A stretch of DNA of 64,000 bases from Butyrivibrio sp. XPD2002 (GTDB lineage Bacteria > Bacillota > Clostridia > Lachnospirales > Lachnospiraceae), in NCBI RefSeq assembly GCF_000423945.1, contig NZ_AUIY01000001.1, positions 248,001 to 312,000 on the forward strand, in the 5' to 3' direction. Below the pieces are notes generated by a model. It saw nothing but the letters and a program-made list of their open reading frames with translations, did no database searches and was not told the DNA's origin. The position numbers were made by a program, and so were the translations under genes. Of this stretch, positions 45,649-54,983 are shown one piece after another; position 1 is the stretch's first letter; every line of letters starts with the position of its first letter.

Positions 45649-46731
45649 TTATTTTACGGAATTTGCAAGGACACTATAATTCTTTCTATAGTTTCTGTTC
45701 ATCTTAAAACAATCACGTAATGAGATGAACGAACCCTCTCCGAATCTTGTAACTGCGATGTGCGCAATGCAGCCTTTATCAAGGACTATAGCCGCTGCAA
45801 CAGCGTCATCCTCAGTCGCACCAAGGCAATACGCACCATCGTTATACGCAAACACAGCATTTATGTGCTTTTTCACGGTCAGCGGTGTACCCTCTGCGGT
45901 CGGAATTCGAAGGCTTGTACCTATGATCTGAGCAAAGTCATCAAGTAGGGGTCTCATGTGATTTGCCCTTCTCGAGATGGTCATAACCGACTCTGATTTA
46001 TTGTGAAAAATATATCTAATGTCCGGTCTTTTCGCATAAATATGCTGATGAATGAGTTTTATTCTCTCCGGAGTATCGCTTCTGAGGTAAACTATTTTAT
46101 CGTTCTCCAGTTTACTAGAAAATCCTTCTTCAATTTCATTATTAATGTCAGTTCTGCAAATACTGAATATGTATTTCTTAGCTGCTCTCTCAAGCTTAAT
46201 TGCTTCCTTGACAGCTTCATCGGCGTTATGCCCAAAGCACACAGCGCCGTGATTAGCCATTATGATGCTTCTGGTCTCATTGTTCTTAATAGCACATTCC
46301 TTGATATTTTCAGCAAGTGCTGTAGTTCCGGGAAGTGCATATTTAGCAATGGGGAAAATTATCTTCTTCTCCTTATGCTCTGCCTTAAGCCTATTTTTAC
46401 CGAGTGCACCTACACAGGTAGCGTAAACCTGATGAGTATGAACAATAAACTCGGCATCCTTTCTGGCTTTGTAGATAGCCGTATGTACGAGGCTTTCACT
46501 TGAAGGCTTATACTCTCCTTCAAATGAATTGTCCTTTATAGAAACTACCGGAAGCATTTCCGGTTTCAGGTCTTCATATCGAATACCGCTTGGTGTGATC
46601 AAATAATGATCGTCGTCAATTTTGGCGCTTATATTCCCCCAGGTTCTTACTATAAGTCCCTGTTCAAGAAGAGATAATGAAACATCTATTATCTCCTCCC
46701 TCAATCTAAGAATTTCCTCTTTGGTTTTCAT
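45649..46731 (-). CDS. Tandem class II aldolase/adducin-like protein with one degenerate half
   Basis: A 360-residue protein with two aldolase/adducin-like halves. The first (about 1-195) has TWGNISAKID, the Glu in PSSESLVH (E79) and zinc ligands H98 and H100 in IVHTHQVYAT and H161 in MANHGAVCFG. The second (about 212-345) aligns as PERIKLIHQHIY, YIFHNKSESV and YNDGAYCLG, where the second His becomes Lys245 and the third becomes Asp. One metal site is thus retained and one lost. Typical members are about 210 residues and act on fuculose- or ribulose-phosphate; substrate here is unknown. It lies between proA and the lactonase gene. Confidence 0.78.
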   Translation of the reverse strand: MKTKEEILRLREEIIDVSLSLLEQGLIVRTWGNISAKIDDDHYLITPSGIRYEDLKPEMLPVVSIKDNSFEGEYKPSSESLVHTAIYKARKDAEFIVHTHQVYATCVGALGKNRLKAEHKEKKIIFPIAKYALPGTTALAENIKECAIKNNETRSIIMANHGAVCFGHNADEAVKEAIKLERAAKKYIFSICRTDINNEIEEGFSSKLENDKIVYLRSDTPERIKLIHQHIYAKRPDIRYIFHNKSESVMTISRRANHMRPLLDDFAQIIGTSLRIPTAEGTPLTVKKHINAVFAYNDGAYCLGATEDDAVAAAIVLDKGCIAHIAVTRFGEGSFISLRDCFKMNRNYRKNYSVLANSVK

Positions 46732-46770
46732 TTGTGTTATTGTCTACTTTCTAAATAGTTTTTGGCTTTA

Positions 46771-48042
46771 TCAGCCTCTTATCTGACCATCACCGGTAAT
46801 CTCAAACTTATATGAGGTCAGCTCCTTAAGTCCCATGGGGCCTCTTGCATGAAGCTTCTGGGTACTTATTCCAATCTCAGCTCCAAAGCCGAACTGGAAG
46901 CCGTCTGTAAATCTGGTAGAAGCATTAACATAAACGCAGGCAGCATCTACGCCCTTAAGAAATGCCTTAGCAGCTTCCTCATCCTCAGTTATGATGCTCT
47001 CTGAATGACCTGTATTGTATTTATTGATATGGTCGATTGCTTCGTCTACACTCTTAACCGTCTTTACTGACAGAATATAATCAAGATACTCCTTGCCAAA
47101 ATCATCCTCGTTTGCAGGCTTTGCCTCAGGTAAAAGCTTTATTGAAAGCTCGTCTGCACGAAGCTCGACATTATGCTCCTTCATAGCTTTATGAAGCTCA
47201 GGCAAAAATGCATCCTTAATATCCTCATGAACAACCAGGGATTCGGCTGCATTGCACACGCCTATTCTCTGGGTTTTTGCATTAATGATAATAGGAATCG
47301 CCTTATTTATATCAGCAGTCTTGTCTATATAAATGTGGCAGTTTCCGCTTCCTGTTTCAATTACAGGGATTCTGCTGTTTTCGCAGACCATTCTTATAAG
47401 TCCGGCACTTCCTCTGGGAATTACCACATCGATGTACTCCCTAAGCTTTAAAAGCTCACCGACAGCGGTTCTGTCCGTAAAGGGAACAAGCTGGATAAAG
47501 TCAGGATTAAGTCCTTCCTTTTCTATTGTTTTTCTTATAACCTCAGTTATGGCCATATTGGAATTGATGGCATCTGAGCCGCCCTTTAAAATAACTACGT
47601 TACCTGATTTAAAGGTAAGGCTGAAGGCATCAGCAGTTACGTTCGGTCTTGATTCATAAATGATGCCAATTACGCCGAGAGGCACACTGACCTTTTTGAT
47701 CTTAAGGCCATTATCAAGAGTCCAGTCATCAAGAATTCTTCCAACGGGATCAGGAAGCTCAGCAACCTGCTTTATTCCCTCTGCCATATCCTCGATTCGC
47801 GCTGTAGTTAAACGCAGTCTGTCGAGAAGTCCTTCATGCATTCCGTTTGCTTCGCCCTGCTTTATATCCTTATTGTTGGCAGCAAGAATATCCGCTGCTT
47901 TTTCAACCAAAGCATCAGCAACTTTTAAAAGGACTGAATTCTTTTCAGCTTCAGACAGCTTTTGAAGTTCAAATTTCGCATTATATGCGTTTTGACCAAG
48001 CTTATTAATAGTGTCACAAATTTTGATGTTGACTGCGCTCAT
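46771..48042 (-). CDS. proA: Glutamate-5-semialdehyde dehydrogenase (gamma-glutamyl phosphate reductase)
   Basis: NADPH-dependent enzyme (423 aa) of proline synthesis. KVSVPLGVIGIIYESRPNVTADAF, the SGNVVILKGGSDA cofactor segment, ETGSGNCHIYIDKTAD and the catalytic Cys in KTQRIGVCNAAESLVV are clear. The C-terminal FGFGAEIGISTQKLHARGPMGLKELTSYK is diagnostic. proB is not adjacent. The start overlaps the fused flavoprotein gene by four bases, implying coupling. Confidence 0.97.
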   Translation of the reverse strand: MSAVNIKICDTINKLGQNAYNAKFELQKLSEAEKNSVLLKVADALVEKAADILAANNKDIKQGEANGMHEGLLDRLRLTTARIEDMAEGIKQVAELPDPVGRILDDWTLDNGLKIKKVSVPLGVIGIIYESRPNVTADAFSLTFKSGNVVILKGGSDAINSNMAITEVIRKTIEKEGLNPDFIQLVPFTDRTAVGELLKLREYIDVVIPRGSAGLIRMVCENSRIPVIETGSGNCHIYIDKTADINKAIPIIINAKTQRIGVCNAAESLVVHEDIKDAFLPELHKAMKEHNVELRADELSIKLLPEAKPANEDDFGKEYLDYILSVKTVKSVDEAIDHINKYNTGHSESIITEDEEAAKAFLKGVDAACVYVNASTRFTDGFQFGFGAEIGISTQKLHARGPMGLKELTSYKFEITGDGQIRG

Positions 48043-50372
48043 GATCTGTAAATCTCCTTATCCGTAATAACAATGTTTGCCTTAATATCATCGCCAGACA
48101 TATACCCGGACAGATCGTCCAGAGTATGCTGAAAATCGTAACCAATAGCTATGGAATTCATATTACCATTATGAAGCTCATTCTCAAAGAGTTTCATGTA
48201 ATTATCGTAATATCCGCCGCCATATCCGATGCGATTGCCAAAATTATCAAATACAAGCCCTGGTAAAACAATAATAGCTTTTCCCATATCCTTCTTATAA
48301 GTAACGGAACTACTGTTATACACCGGCTCAGGAATTGAGTACTTTCCTTCTGTAAGCTCATCCGGAGAACTGATCTGTACAAACTCCATTTTCCTCGCTT
48401 TAGTATCCGTTATCTTAGGACAAAATACCTTCTTATTTTCTGAAAGGGCTTTATTAATTATGGATATCGTAGAAGCCTCACTTCCAAAGCTGTTAAATAT
48501 AAGTATATTTTCTGTTTCCTTATATTCCTCTAAGCTAAGAAGGTTATCAGTTATGCACTCATCAAGCTTTTCCTTTTCATCGGATGGTAGCTCTTCGCGG
48601 CGCTTCTTCATGATATTCCTGTAGTAGTCCTTGCCGCTTCTGTAATGCATGGCTATTCTCTCAGCCACCTTCATTCCATCCATGGCTGCTGATGTAATGC
48701 CGCCTGCATAGCCTGCGCCTTCTCCGGAAGGGTAAAGTCCCTCAATGCCGATAGCCTCAAGATTATCATCTCTGTTTATCCTGACCGGCGATGAGGTCCT
48801 GGACTCTATTCCCGATAAAAGGGCTTCATCATTATCAAAGCCCTCTATCATACGTCCAAAGTGCTCCATTCCCTCAACAATTGATCTGTTTATTCTAAGG
48901 GGCAGAATCTCATGAACGGGAGCAAATTCCCAAATACCCTTTATGCAGGGCTGGTTTCTTTCTTCCTTACCGTGCTCATTAATTGAATTTATGAGAGCAG
49001 TATTTTCTTCTGAAACGTCAGCTCCACCTTCCTTTTTCGTTAATATATCTACGCCACACTTAAAGTCGTCGAAGTACTCAACAGGAACCTTGCCATCAGC
49101 AAGCTTATATGCCTTCTCTTCAAGATTTCTCTGAAACTCAACACCTGATAAAACGTCATCGCCGCCAAAGTCTGAAGGCTCAATGGTAACAACGATTGCG
49201 CTGTTTGCGTTTTTGCCGTCTCGTCCTGAGTAGCTCATTCCATTTACGCAGAGCCTGCCATCCTCTGATGAAGCATTAACGACATATCCGCCCGGGCACA
49301 TACAGAATGAATATACGCCTCTCTCATCGCTACTCCTTGCAGTAACCTTATAGGGTGAAGGAGGAAGGCTGGTGGGATTTTCAATGCCATACTGGGACTT
49401 ATTAATTAATGTCTGCTCATGCTCAACTCTAAGTCCGATCGCAAAGGCCTTGGGCTCCATGTTAAGTCCCTGATCCTTAAGGGCATAGAAGGTGTCTCTT
49501 GCGCTGTGTCCTATTGCAAGAACCACAACATCCGACTTGAACTCCTTTCCATCCATACACCTTACGCCTTCGATCTTGCCATTATTTATCAAAAGCTCGG
49601 TGACCCTGGTCTCAAAATAAAAATCGCCACCATGAGAGATTATCTCATTTCTGATATTCTTTATAACTGTTCTAAGGACGTCCGTTCCGATATGAGGCTT
49701 TGATTCAAAGAGAATATCCTCTGACGCACCATACCTGTGGAAAATCTTAAGACACTCAAGTCCAAGACCGTTCTTATCCTTGATCATGGTATTAAGCTTA
49801 CCATCAGAAAAGGTGCCTGCGCCGCCCTCACCAAACTGGACATTACCTTCAGGCATAAGCTTTCCGCCCTTCCAGAAGGCTTCAACAGCGTCATGTCTCT
49901 TATCAATGTCATAGCCGCGCTCAAGCACGATTGGGCAATAGCCTGCCATGGCAAGCTCGTATGCGCAAAAAAGACCGGCAGGTCCTGCACCTATGATGAT
50001 AGGTCTGGACGCACCCTTAGTCTCTCTTTTTAAGGCTTCATCTTCTTTTCTGTTACATGGAAATCTGTATATCTTTTCAGAAACAACAGCTGCAAATTTA
50101 CAGCCTGATTTCTTGATTATCTTTTCTTCGGATAAGCCCTTTATATTTACGCTTACATCAATGACATAAACATCCATAATCTCAGGCTTTTTTCTCGCAT
50201 CTATAGAATGCTTTCTTATAATTACGTTATCTATGTCGGATAAGCCAATCTTTAACAGCTTTGATGCCTTTTTTGAAAGTTTTCTTTTTATGACATCAAT
50301 TCTGTCCGGTTCTTTTTCAGGGAGCTTTTCGTGTCCGCTGTTACCTATTTTTACTGAATTTAATCTTATCAT
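48039..50372 (-). CDS. FAD-dependent dehydrogenase fused to 5-formyltetrahydrofolate cyclo-ligase
   Basis: A 777-residue protein from the ATG at 50372, which overlaps the stop of the preceding flavoprotein gene as ATGA. Residues 1 to about 585 are a COG2509-type FAD dehydrogenase, with a small N-terminal domain, the dinucleotide motif GAGPAG at 128-133, LERG, GEGGAGTFSDGKL and the C-terminal FAD segment LYPSGEGAGYAGGITSAAMDG. The last 190 residues are a complete 5-formyl-THF cyclo-ligase, with KKRREELPSDEKEKLDE, the IPEP segment, and LPGLVFDNFGNRIGYGGGYYDNYM carrying the ATP/folate loop. The frame is continuous through the junction (HYRSGKDYYRNIMKKRREEL) with no stop. I do not recall this fusion as described. 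Confidence 0.85.
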   Translation of the reverse strand: MIRLNSVKIGNSGHEKLPEKEPDRIDVIKRKLSKKASKLLKIGLSDIDNVIIRKHSIDARKKPEIMDVYVIDVSVNIKGLSEEKIIKKSGCKFAAVVSEKIYRFPCNRKEDEALKRETKGASRPIIIGAGPAGLFCAYELAMAGYCPIVLERGYDIDKRHDAVEAFWKGGKLMPEGNVQFGEGGAGTFSDGKLNTMIKDKNGLGLECLKIFHRYGASEDILFESKPHIGTDVLRTVIKNIRNEIISHGGDFYFETRVTELLINNGKIEGVRCMDGKEFKSDVVVLAIGHSARDTFYALKDQGLNMEPKAFAIGLRVEHEQTLINKSQYGIENPTSLPPSPYKVTARSSDERGVYSFCMCPGGYVVNASSEDGRLCVNGMSYSGRDGKNANSAIVVTIEPSDFGGDDVLSGVEFQRNLEEKAYKLADGKVPVEYFDDFKCGVDILTKKEGGADVSEENTALINSINEHGKEERNQPCIKGIWEFAPVHEILPLRINRSIVEGMEHFGRMIEGFDNDEALLSGIESRTSSPVRINRDDNLEAIGIEGLYPSGEGAGYAGGITSAAMDGMKVAERIAMHYRSGKDYYRNIMKKRREELPSDEKEKLDECITDNLLSLEEYKETENILIFNSFGSEASTISIINKALSENKKVFCPKITDTKARKMEFVQISSPDELTEGKYSIPEPVYNSSSVTYKKDMGKAIIVLPGLVFDNFGNRIGYGGGYYDNYMKLFENELHNGNMNSIAIGYDFQHTLDDLSGYMSGDDIKANIVITDKEIYRS

Positions 50373-51601
50373 AAGCAGCTTGCCGCCTCTCCCGCTATAT
50401 ATCCGCTTGTCCATGCCCACTGAAGGTTATAGCCTCCGCAGCGTCCATCCACATCACATAATTCGCCTACTACAAAAACTCCGGGAGTCTTCTTGCTCTG
50501 AAGCGTATCATCCAGATCTCCGAGACTTATTCCGCCTCTTGTAACCTGAGCCTTTTTGTAGTCACCAAAGCCAGATATCTTAATGTGAAGCGCCCTGTAT
50601 TTATGAAGCACACAGGAAATCATGGATTCACCCACGTTCCTAACCTTCATATTACCGCTAAGCTTCATTCGTTTTAATATCATCTCATTAATATTGGAAT
50701 TGCAAAAGCCGTCAAGAAGCTCAGAGAGCCTTCTCTCACCGGGAAGCTCCAGCATGGCTTTTACAAGGCCGTCGAATTCTTCATCATTATATCCTGGAAA
50801 GAAATTAATGGATGCGGTAACAGGTCTCCCCTTGGAAAGATGCTCAGCAACAGTACCTGATGACTGCATCACAGGGATACCGGATATTCCTTTTCCTGTT
50901 ATCTGCACTTCACCATATTCAGATGCGATAACACTATCACCGATAAGGAAATTAACTCTCGCAAGGGCTCTTACTCCGCTCTCCTTTGGCAGTGTCTCAT
51001 CCTCGGAATTAAGTGACACAAGAGCAGGATATGTATCCTTCTTGGTCATTCCGAGCTTTTCACAAATATAATAGCCGTCACCAGTAGAGCCTGTAGACTT
51101 AGGTCCTGCAAGGCCTCCCACAGAAAGGATCACAGCCTTTCCCTTATGAACTCCGACAGAGGTTTTAACGGTAAATTCTCCGTTATCCTCCTTTGTAATC
51201 TGTTTTACCTGCTCATTAAAGAAAAACTCTACGCCCAGTCTCTTACATTCATTTACCAAAACAGAAACTACTGAAGTAGCCTGTCCTGAAATGGGATAAA
51301 GGTAACCGTTCTCACTTATAACAACAAGTCCTAAAGACGTAAAAAAATCCGCAGCTTCATTAACTCCGAATCTTTTTAACCATTTCTTCATCCTGTCTCT
51401 TGCATTAGGATTATAATCATCAGCTGATATATTCAGATTGGCAAGATTACACCTGCCGTTACCGGTCATTGAGAGCTTTTTACCACAGGAATCTGTCTTC
51501 TCAATAACCGTAACCTTAGCGCCATCCCTGGCAGCAGCTATAGCCGCACAAAGCCCGGAAGCTCCGCCGCCGGCAATAATCACATGATTTTCATTAGCCA
51601 A
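50369..51601 (-). CDS. HI0933/YhiN-like flavoprotein
   Basis: A 410-residue FAD-binding protein of the HI0933 (YhiN/BaiN-like) family. The N-terminal FAD motif is VIIAGGGASGLCAAIAAARDGAKVTVIEK, then SCGKKLSMTGNGRCNLAN, VILSVGGLAGPKSTGSTGDGY and the C-terminal VRGGISLGDLDDTL-like segment (TRGGISLGDLDD) with GELCDVDGRCGGYNLQWAWTSG. The substrate of most members is unknown; BaiN is a bile-acid reductase but that does not transfer automatically. It is co-translated with the downstream fused flavoprotein gene. Confidence 0.88.
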   Translation of the reverse strand: MANENHVIIAGGGASGLCAAIAAARDGAKVTVIEKTDSCGKKLSMTGNGRCNLANLNISADDYNPNARDRMKKWLKRFGVNEAADFFTSLGLVVISENGYLYPISGQATSVVSVLVNECKRLGVEFFFNEQVKQITKEDNGEFTVKTSVGVHKGKAVILSVGGLAGPKSTGSTGDGYYICEKLGMTKKDTYPALVSLNSEDETLPKESGVRALARVNFLIGDSVIASEYGEVQITGKGISGIPVMQSSGTVAEHLSKGRPVTASINFFPGYNDEEFDGLVKAMLELPGERRLSELLDGFCNSNINEMILKRMKLSGNMKVRNVGESMISCVLHKYRALHIKISGFGDYKKAQVTRGGISLGDLDDTLQSKKTPGVFVVGELCDVDGRCGGYNLQWAWTSGYIAGEAASCL

Positions 51602-51605
51602 TAGC

Positions 51606-53228
51606 TTAATCCCTTTCTCTTCCGATCATATCAGAAACAAGTGCAAAGTAGTCACCAAGGGGCATTCTCTCAACCTCGTATCTGTTGACACTGCCAAGCA
51701 CGATAAGAAGTATCATATATACCAGAAATGCCACTGCAACCGCAATTATAAAGGTGAGTATCTCACCAATAACATTCACAAGAAGTCTGTCTATAAGTAG
51801 CGCTGCAAGTCCTGAAATAACCGCAGCGATAAGAGGCAGCAAAATATTTCTGATCATCATAAGGTTTACATCAAGCATCACCTTGATCTCAAAAATACCA
51901 AGAATACCCTGCACCACAAACATAGCTGCAAATGCTGCTATTGAAGCATGGATGCCAAAACCTCCTGCATAAGACATTGCGAGAAGAACTGCGATATGAA
52001 CGATAACTCCAACCACAAGATTACCGATCATAACAACCTTGTTCTTAAGCTGCTTAAGTAAAAATGACTGGAATATAATGACGGCCCCGGGTATAACAAC
52101 GGGAATTGCCATTATAACCATATCTACTCCTGCTTCATTACTCTTACCGAAAATAACGGTATTAAAGGTGTGAGCCAGAAGCATTATCCATATAACCACA
52201 GGAAAAATAAGCATAGCTTCAAAGTGAATCAGATGCTGTAATCTTCCTCTTGCAGCCTTATAGTCTTTTTTAACGATGCTGACATGAACACCGTACCAGG
52301 ATTTTACAAAGGGAAGCGCCGTAATAAATACGAAGAATATTACAACTGCAACACACTGACCGATGTAAATCCCCCAGTTATTAATGTTGTTGTCGTTTGG
52401 ATGAAGTTTGTGAGCAACATTCAAATATACGCACTCATCAATAAATACGAGAATACCTGTGGTCGCTGCGATAAGGCAGTTTACGATAAGGTCATTCACA
52501 CATTCATTCTTCTGGTTATTAACTACAGGTGTACTCTCCTCAGCGATTTCCTGAAGATCTCTCTTTCTAAGAAGGAACATTATAGTTACAAAAATAAGAC
52601 TGATAAGAGCACTTAAGGTAATTCCAATCGCAGCACCGATCGCGCCATAGGCTGGTGCAATATCATTTACATGCATAAGAGCATCAACCTTTTTACCATA
52701 GTCATATACTGCATTTGACATAACGAAGGTTGTTGCAAGTGTAATAACAGTCAGAATAGCATCTGAAATAACAGAAACAAGAGCATATCCTGATCCGCTG
52801 AGATACCCTCTAAGGACGCCCTGAATACTCAAAAACAGAAACGCCGGCGATGCCATAAGAAGAACATAAAAGCTTCTCGGCGAATGGAATACCAGATTGG
52901 CAAATACAATTGAAAGACCTGCCATAAGCAGAGATATCACAAGGCCTCCAACAAAGCTTATTATCATAAGCTGTTTAACATTTTTTCTGGCACAGTTCAT
53001 CTGCCCTCTGTAAAGTCTGTTTCTTACCATTTCCTTGGTCGTGGTCTCAAAGGCGCAGATAAATACGCAGTAGGCAATCATGAAAAGTATTATAGGTGCT
53101 GCAAGAAAGCCTACACCATCCGAACCTGTCAAATCAAAAAATACAATAAGCAGCGCCATAATAGACAAAATAAAAATCATTCCGGACGCAAGAACTACAT
53201 CAGGTCTAATCTTAAACTTTTTACTCAT
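51606..53228 (-). CDS. SpoVB/MurJ-like MOP-superfamily membrane flippase
   Basis: About 540 residues with 12-14 hydrophobic segments, resembling polysaccharide or lipid II flippases of the MOP superfamily: GVLRGYLSGSGYALVSVISDAIL is a diagnostic loop. The start is the ATG at 53228, eight bases after AAAGGG. It lies 20 bases after ybeY and four bases before the YhiN-like gene. Whether it moves lipid II, teichoic acid or another sugar lipid cannot be told from sequence. Confidence 0.8.
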   Translation of the reverse strand: MSKKFKIRPDVVLASGMIFILSIMALLIVFFDLTGSDGVGFLAAPIILFMIAYCVFICAFETTTKEMVRNRLYRGQMNCARKNVKQLMIISFVGGLVISLLMAGLSIVFANLVFHSPRSFYVLLMASPAFLFLSIQGVLRGYLSGSGYALVSVISDAILTVITLATTFVMSNAVYDYGKKVDALMHVNDIAPAYGAIGAAIGITLSALISLIFVTIMFLLRKRDLQEIAEESTPVVNNQKNECVNDLIVNCLIAATTGILVFIDECVYLNVAHKLHPNDNNINNWGIYIGQCVAVVIFFVFITALPFVKSWYGVHVSIVKKDYKAARGRLQHLIHFEAMLIFPVVIWIMLLAHTFNTVIFGKSNEAGVDMVIMAIPVVIPGAVIIFQSFLLKQLKNKVVMIGNLVVGVIVHIAVLLAMSYAGGFGIHASIAAFAAMFVVQGILGIFEIKVMLDVNLMMIRNILLPLIAAVISGLAALLIDRLLVNVIGEILTFIIAVAVAFLVYMILLIVLGSVNRYEVERMPLGDYFALVSDMIGRERD

Positions 53229-53248
53229 ACCTCTCACCCTTTTTACAC

Positions 53249-53752
53249 TTAATCTCTGGTGATATTAAGTGTCTGTAAAACCTTTTCCTGTTTCCCCTCC
53301 ATAACAGCTGCTTCATCGGCTTCCATGTGATCATATCCGCAAAGATGAAGCATTGAATGAGCCACAAGGAAGGCGAATTCCCTGAGCTCACTGTGTCCAT
53401 ATTCAGCAGCCTGCTCTCTTACCCGTTTTTCATTAATTACGATATCCCCAAGAAAAACCATTCCGCTTTCAGGATCTATAATATCTATCCGCTGATCGCC
53501 CTCTGCCACGGAAAAATCCCCCGGAGCATCGTACTCGATATTTGGAAAAGATAACACATCTGTCGCAGAATCAATATCACGAAACTGCGAATTCATCTCT
53601 CTAATGCCTTCATCATCAGTGATGAGAAGACTTATCTGAACATCAAAGGGGCATCCCTCGCTACTAAGCACCTCAGCTGCCACCTTTTTTGCCACCTCTT
53701 CAATATCAAACGAAAAAGCAGCATCCACCTCATTATCAACGAAGAAAATCAT
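53249..53752 (-). CDS. ybeY: Endoribonuclease YbeY (16S rRNA maturation)
   Basis: Zinc-dependent RNase (167 aa) involved in 16S rRNA 3' maturation and ribosome quality control. The metal site H-X3-H-X5-H is in AHSMLHLCGYDHMEADEA. INSQFRDIDSATDVLSFP is the conserved central motif. Its start overlaps the PgpH-like gene by 17 bases, preserving the phoH-pgpH-ybeY order common in Firmicutes. Confidence 0.96.
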   Translation of the reverse strand: MIFFVDNEVDAAFSFDIEEVAKKVAAEVLSSEGCPFDVQISLLITDDEGIREMNSQFRDIDSATDVLSFPNIEYDAPGDFSVAEGDQRIDIIDPESGMVFLGDIVINEKRVREQAAEYGHSELREFAFLVAHSMLHLCGYDHMEADEAAVMEGKQEKVLQTLNITRD

Positions 53753-54980
53753 AGTAGAGCTTCTCCTTTTTCATAAGCTTCTTCATTCTCTCTATCTCAT
53801 AGAGGGAAATGTCATAGTTGTAAAGTTCATTATTCTCCATCTTGTGAATAAAGATCTTATCTATAAGCTCATCATAATTGATCTTGGTATCCTTATCCTT
53901 CTCAAAAAGATAATTAATGGAAGCGATAAGTGTTTCACACATATAAATAATAGCAGATTCTTTGGACAATGGCTTGGATTTATCGTTTTCAATATATTCC
54001 TTAAGATAATCCACTGCCTCCTGGGGGAAATTATTCTCGATATAAAAATGCTTCACATCAGCCCAGGTCTTAGAGCCATCTATAACACCGATCTTATAAT
54101 AATAAGACATCGTCTTTACTGCTCTGGCATTAAGCCCAAGGTCCAAAGCAATTCTCTCTGCAAGATACGCAATATGGATTGCTCTGAAATATGCATTCTT
54201 GTCCTTTTCCTTAAGCTGAACAAGAAGCGGATACTCAGTATCATTAATGTCCATATACCTGTCATTACTCTTCCTGATTACGTAAACACCGAAAATATTT
54301 AGAAGAATAAGCGTAAGTATAAGGTTGATGATAATATTTACCAGCGGCGCAATGAGCATCGTAAGTGAAAAGGTTCTGTTCTGGAACAGAATGTCAAAGG
54401 CCACCAGGAGCATAAACAAAAGCGAAACCACTATAAAAAGCGGAGCTCCGAGCTTTGTTGTCTCAGTAAGATCTCTTAAAAGAACAAGTATTACCACACC
54501 TGTCAAAAAGTAAATGAAAAATTCAGCATAGCCGCCTTCTTTTTCAAGAAGTACCGCAAACATCACGAGCATTGAGCCTGAAAACAGTCCAATCTCATTT
54601 GTTGAAAAAAGCCCAAGCAAAAGAAAAATAAACATAAAGGGCCATATCTCAGGTGTTACCAGAGGCAGAAAAACAGAAATAATCAGTCCTATATAATATG
54701 AGAAAACAAATCTGTTTCTCTTTTGGCCATTATCATAGGAAAACAGCCCCCTCACACTTGCATCATTTAGCATAAATATAAGTATACCGCCACACAAAAA
54801 GCCGGTGACTGTATTTCTTATAATATTTTCCGTTTTTAATCCATAAAGTATTGAAAATACCAAAAGGATAATTCCTGTCACAAAAAAGATAGAGCCGAAC
54901 AGAAGCTTTATAACTCTTTCACTTTTGTCAAACGTAGAATTCAGAACAGCATTATCCTTATTCTCATTTATATTTTCCAT
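53736..54980 (-). CDS. PgpH-like membrane protein with degenerate HD domain
   Basis: A 414-residue protein in the exact slot of pgpH between phoH and ybeY. About eight hydrophobic segments fill residues 24-232, followed by a cytoplasmic domain. That domain aligns with the 7TMR-HD family: EYPLLVQL, IAYLAERIALDLGLNARAVKTMSYYYKIG and FYIENN. However the family HS is RA (residue 266), and the catalytic AYYHDIGK is SYYYKIGV, so the His-Asp pair is Tyr295-Lys296. The large extracellular 7TMR-HDED domain is missing too (usual length is about 700). A c-di-AMP phosphodiesterase activity therefore seems lost; it may bind the nucleotide or a partner, which is inference. Confidence 0.8.
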   Translation of the reverse strand: MENINENKDNAVLNSTFDKSERVIKLLFGSIFFVTGIILLVFSILYGLKTENIIRNTVTGFLCGGILIFMLNDASVRGLFSYDNGQKRNRFVFSYYIGLIISVFLPLVTPEIWPFMFIFLLLGLFSTNEIGLFSGSMLVMFAVLLEKEGGYAEFFIYFLTGVVILVLLRDLTETTKLGAPLFIVVSLLFMLLVAFDILFQNRTFSLTMLIAPLVNIIINLILTLILLNIFGVYVIRKSNDRYMDINDTEYPLLVQLKEKDKNAYFRAIHIAYLAERIALDLGLNARAVKTMSYYYKIGVIDGSKTWADVKHFYIENNFPQEAVDYLKEYIENDKSKPLSKESAIIYMCETLIASINYLFEKDKDTKINYDELIDKIFIHKMENNELYNYDISLYEIERMKKLMKKEKLYYDFLR

Positions 54981-54983
54981 GAT

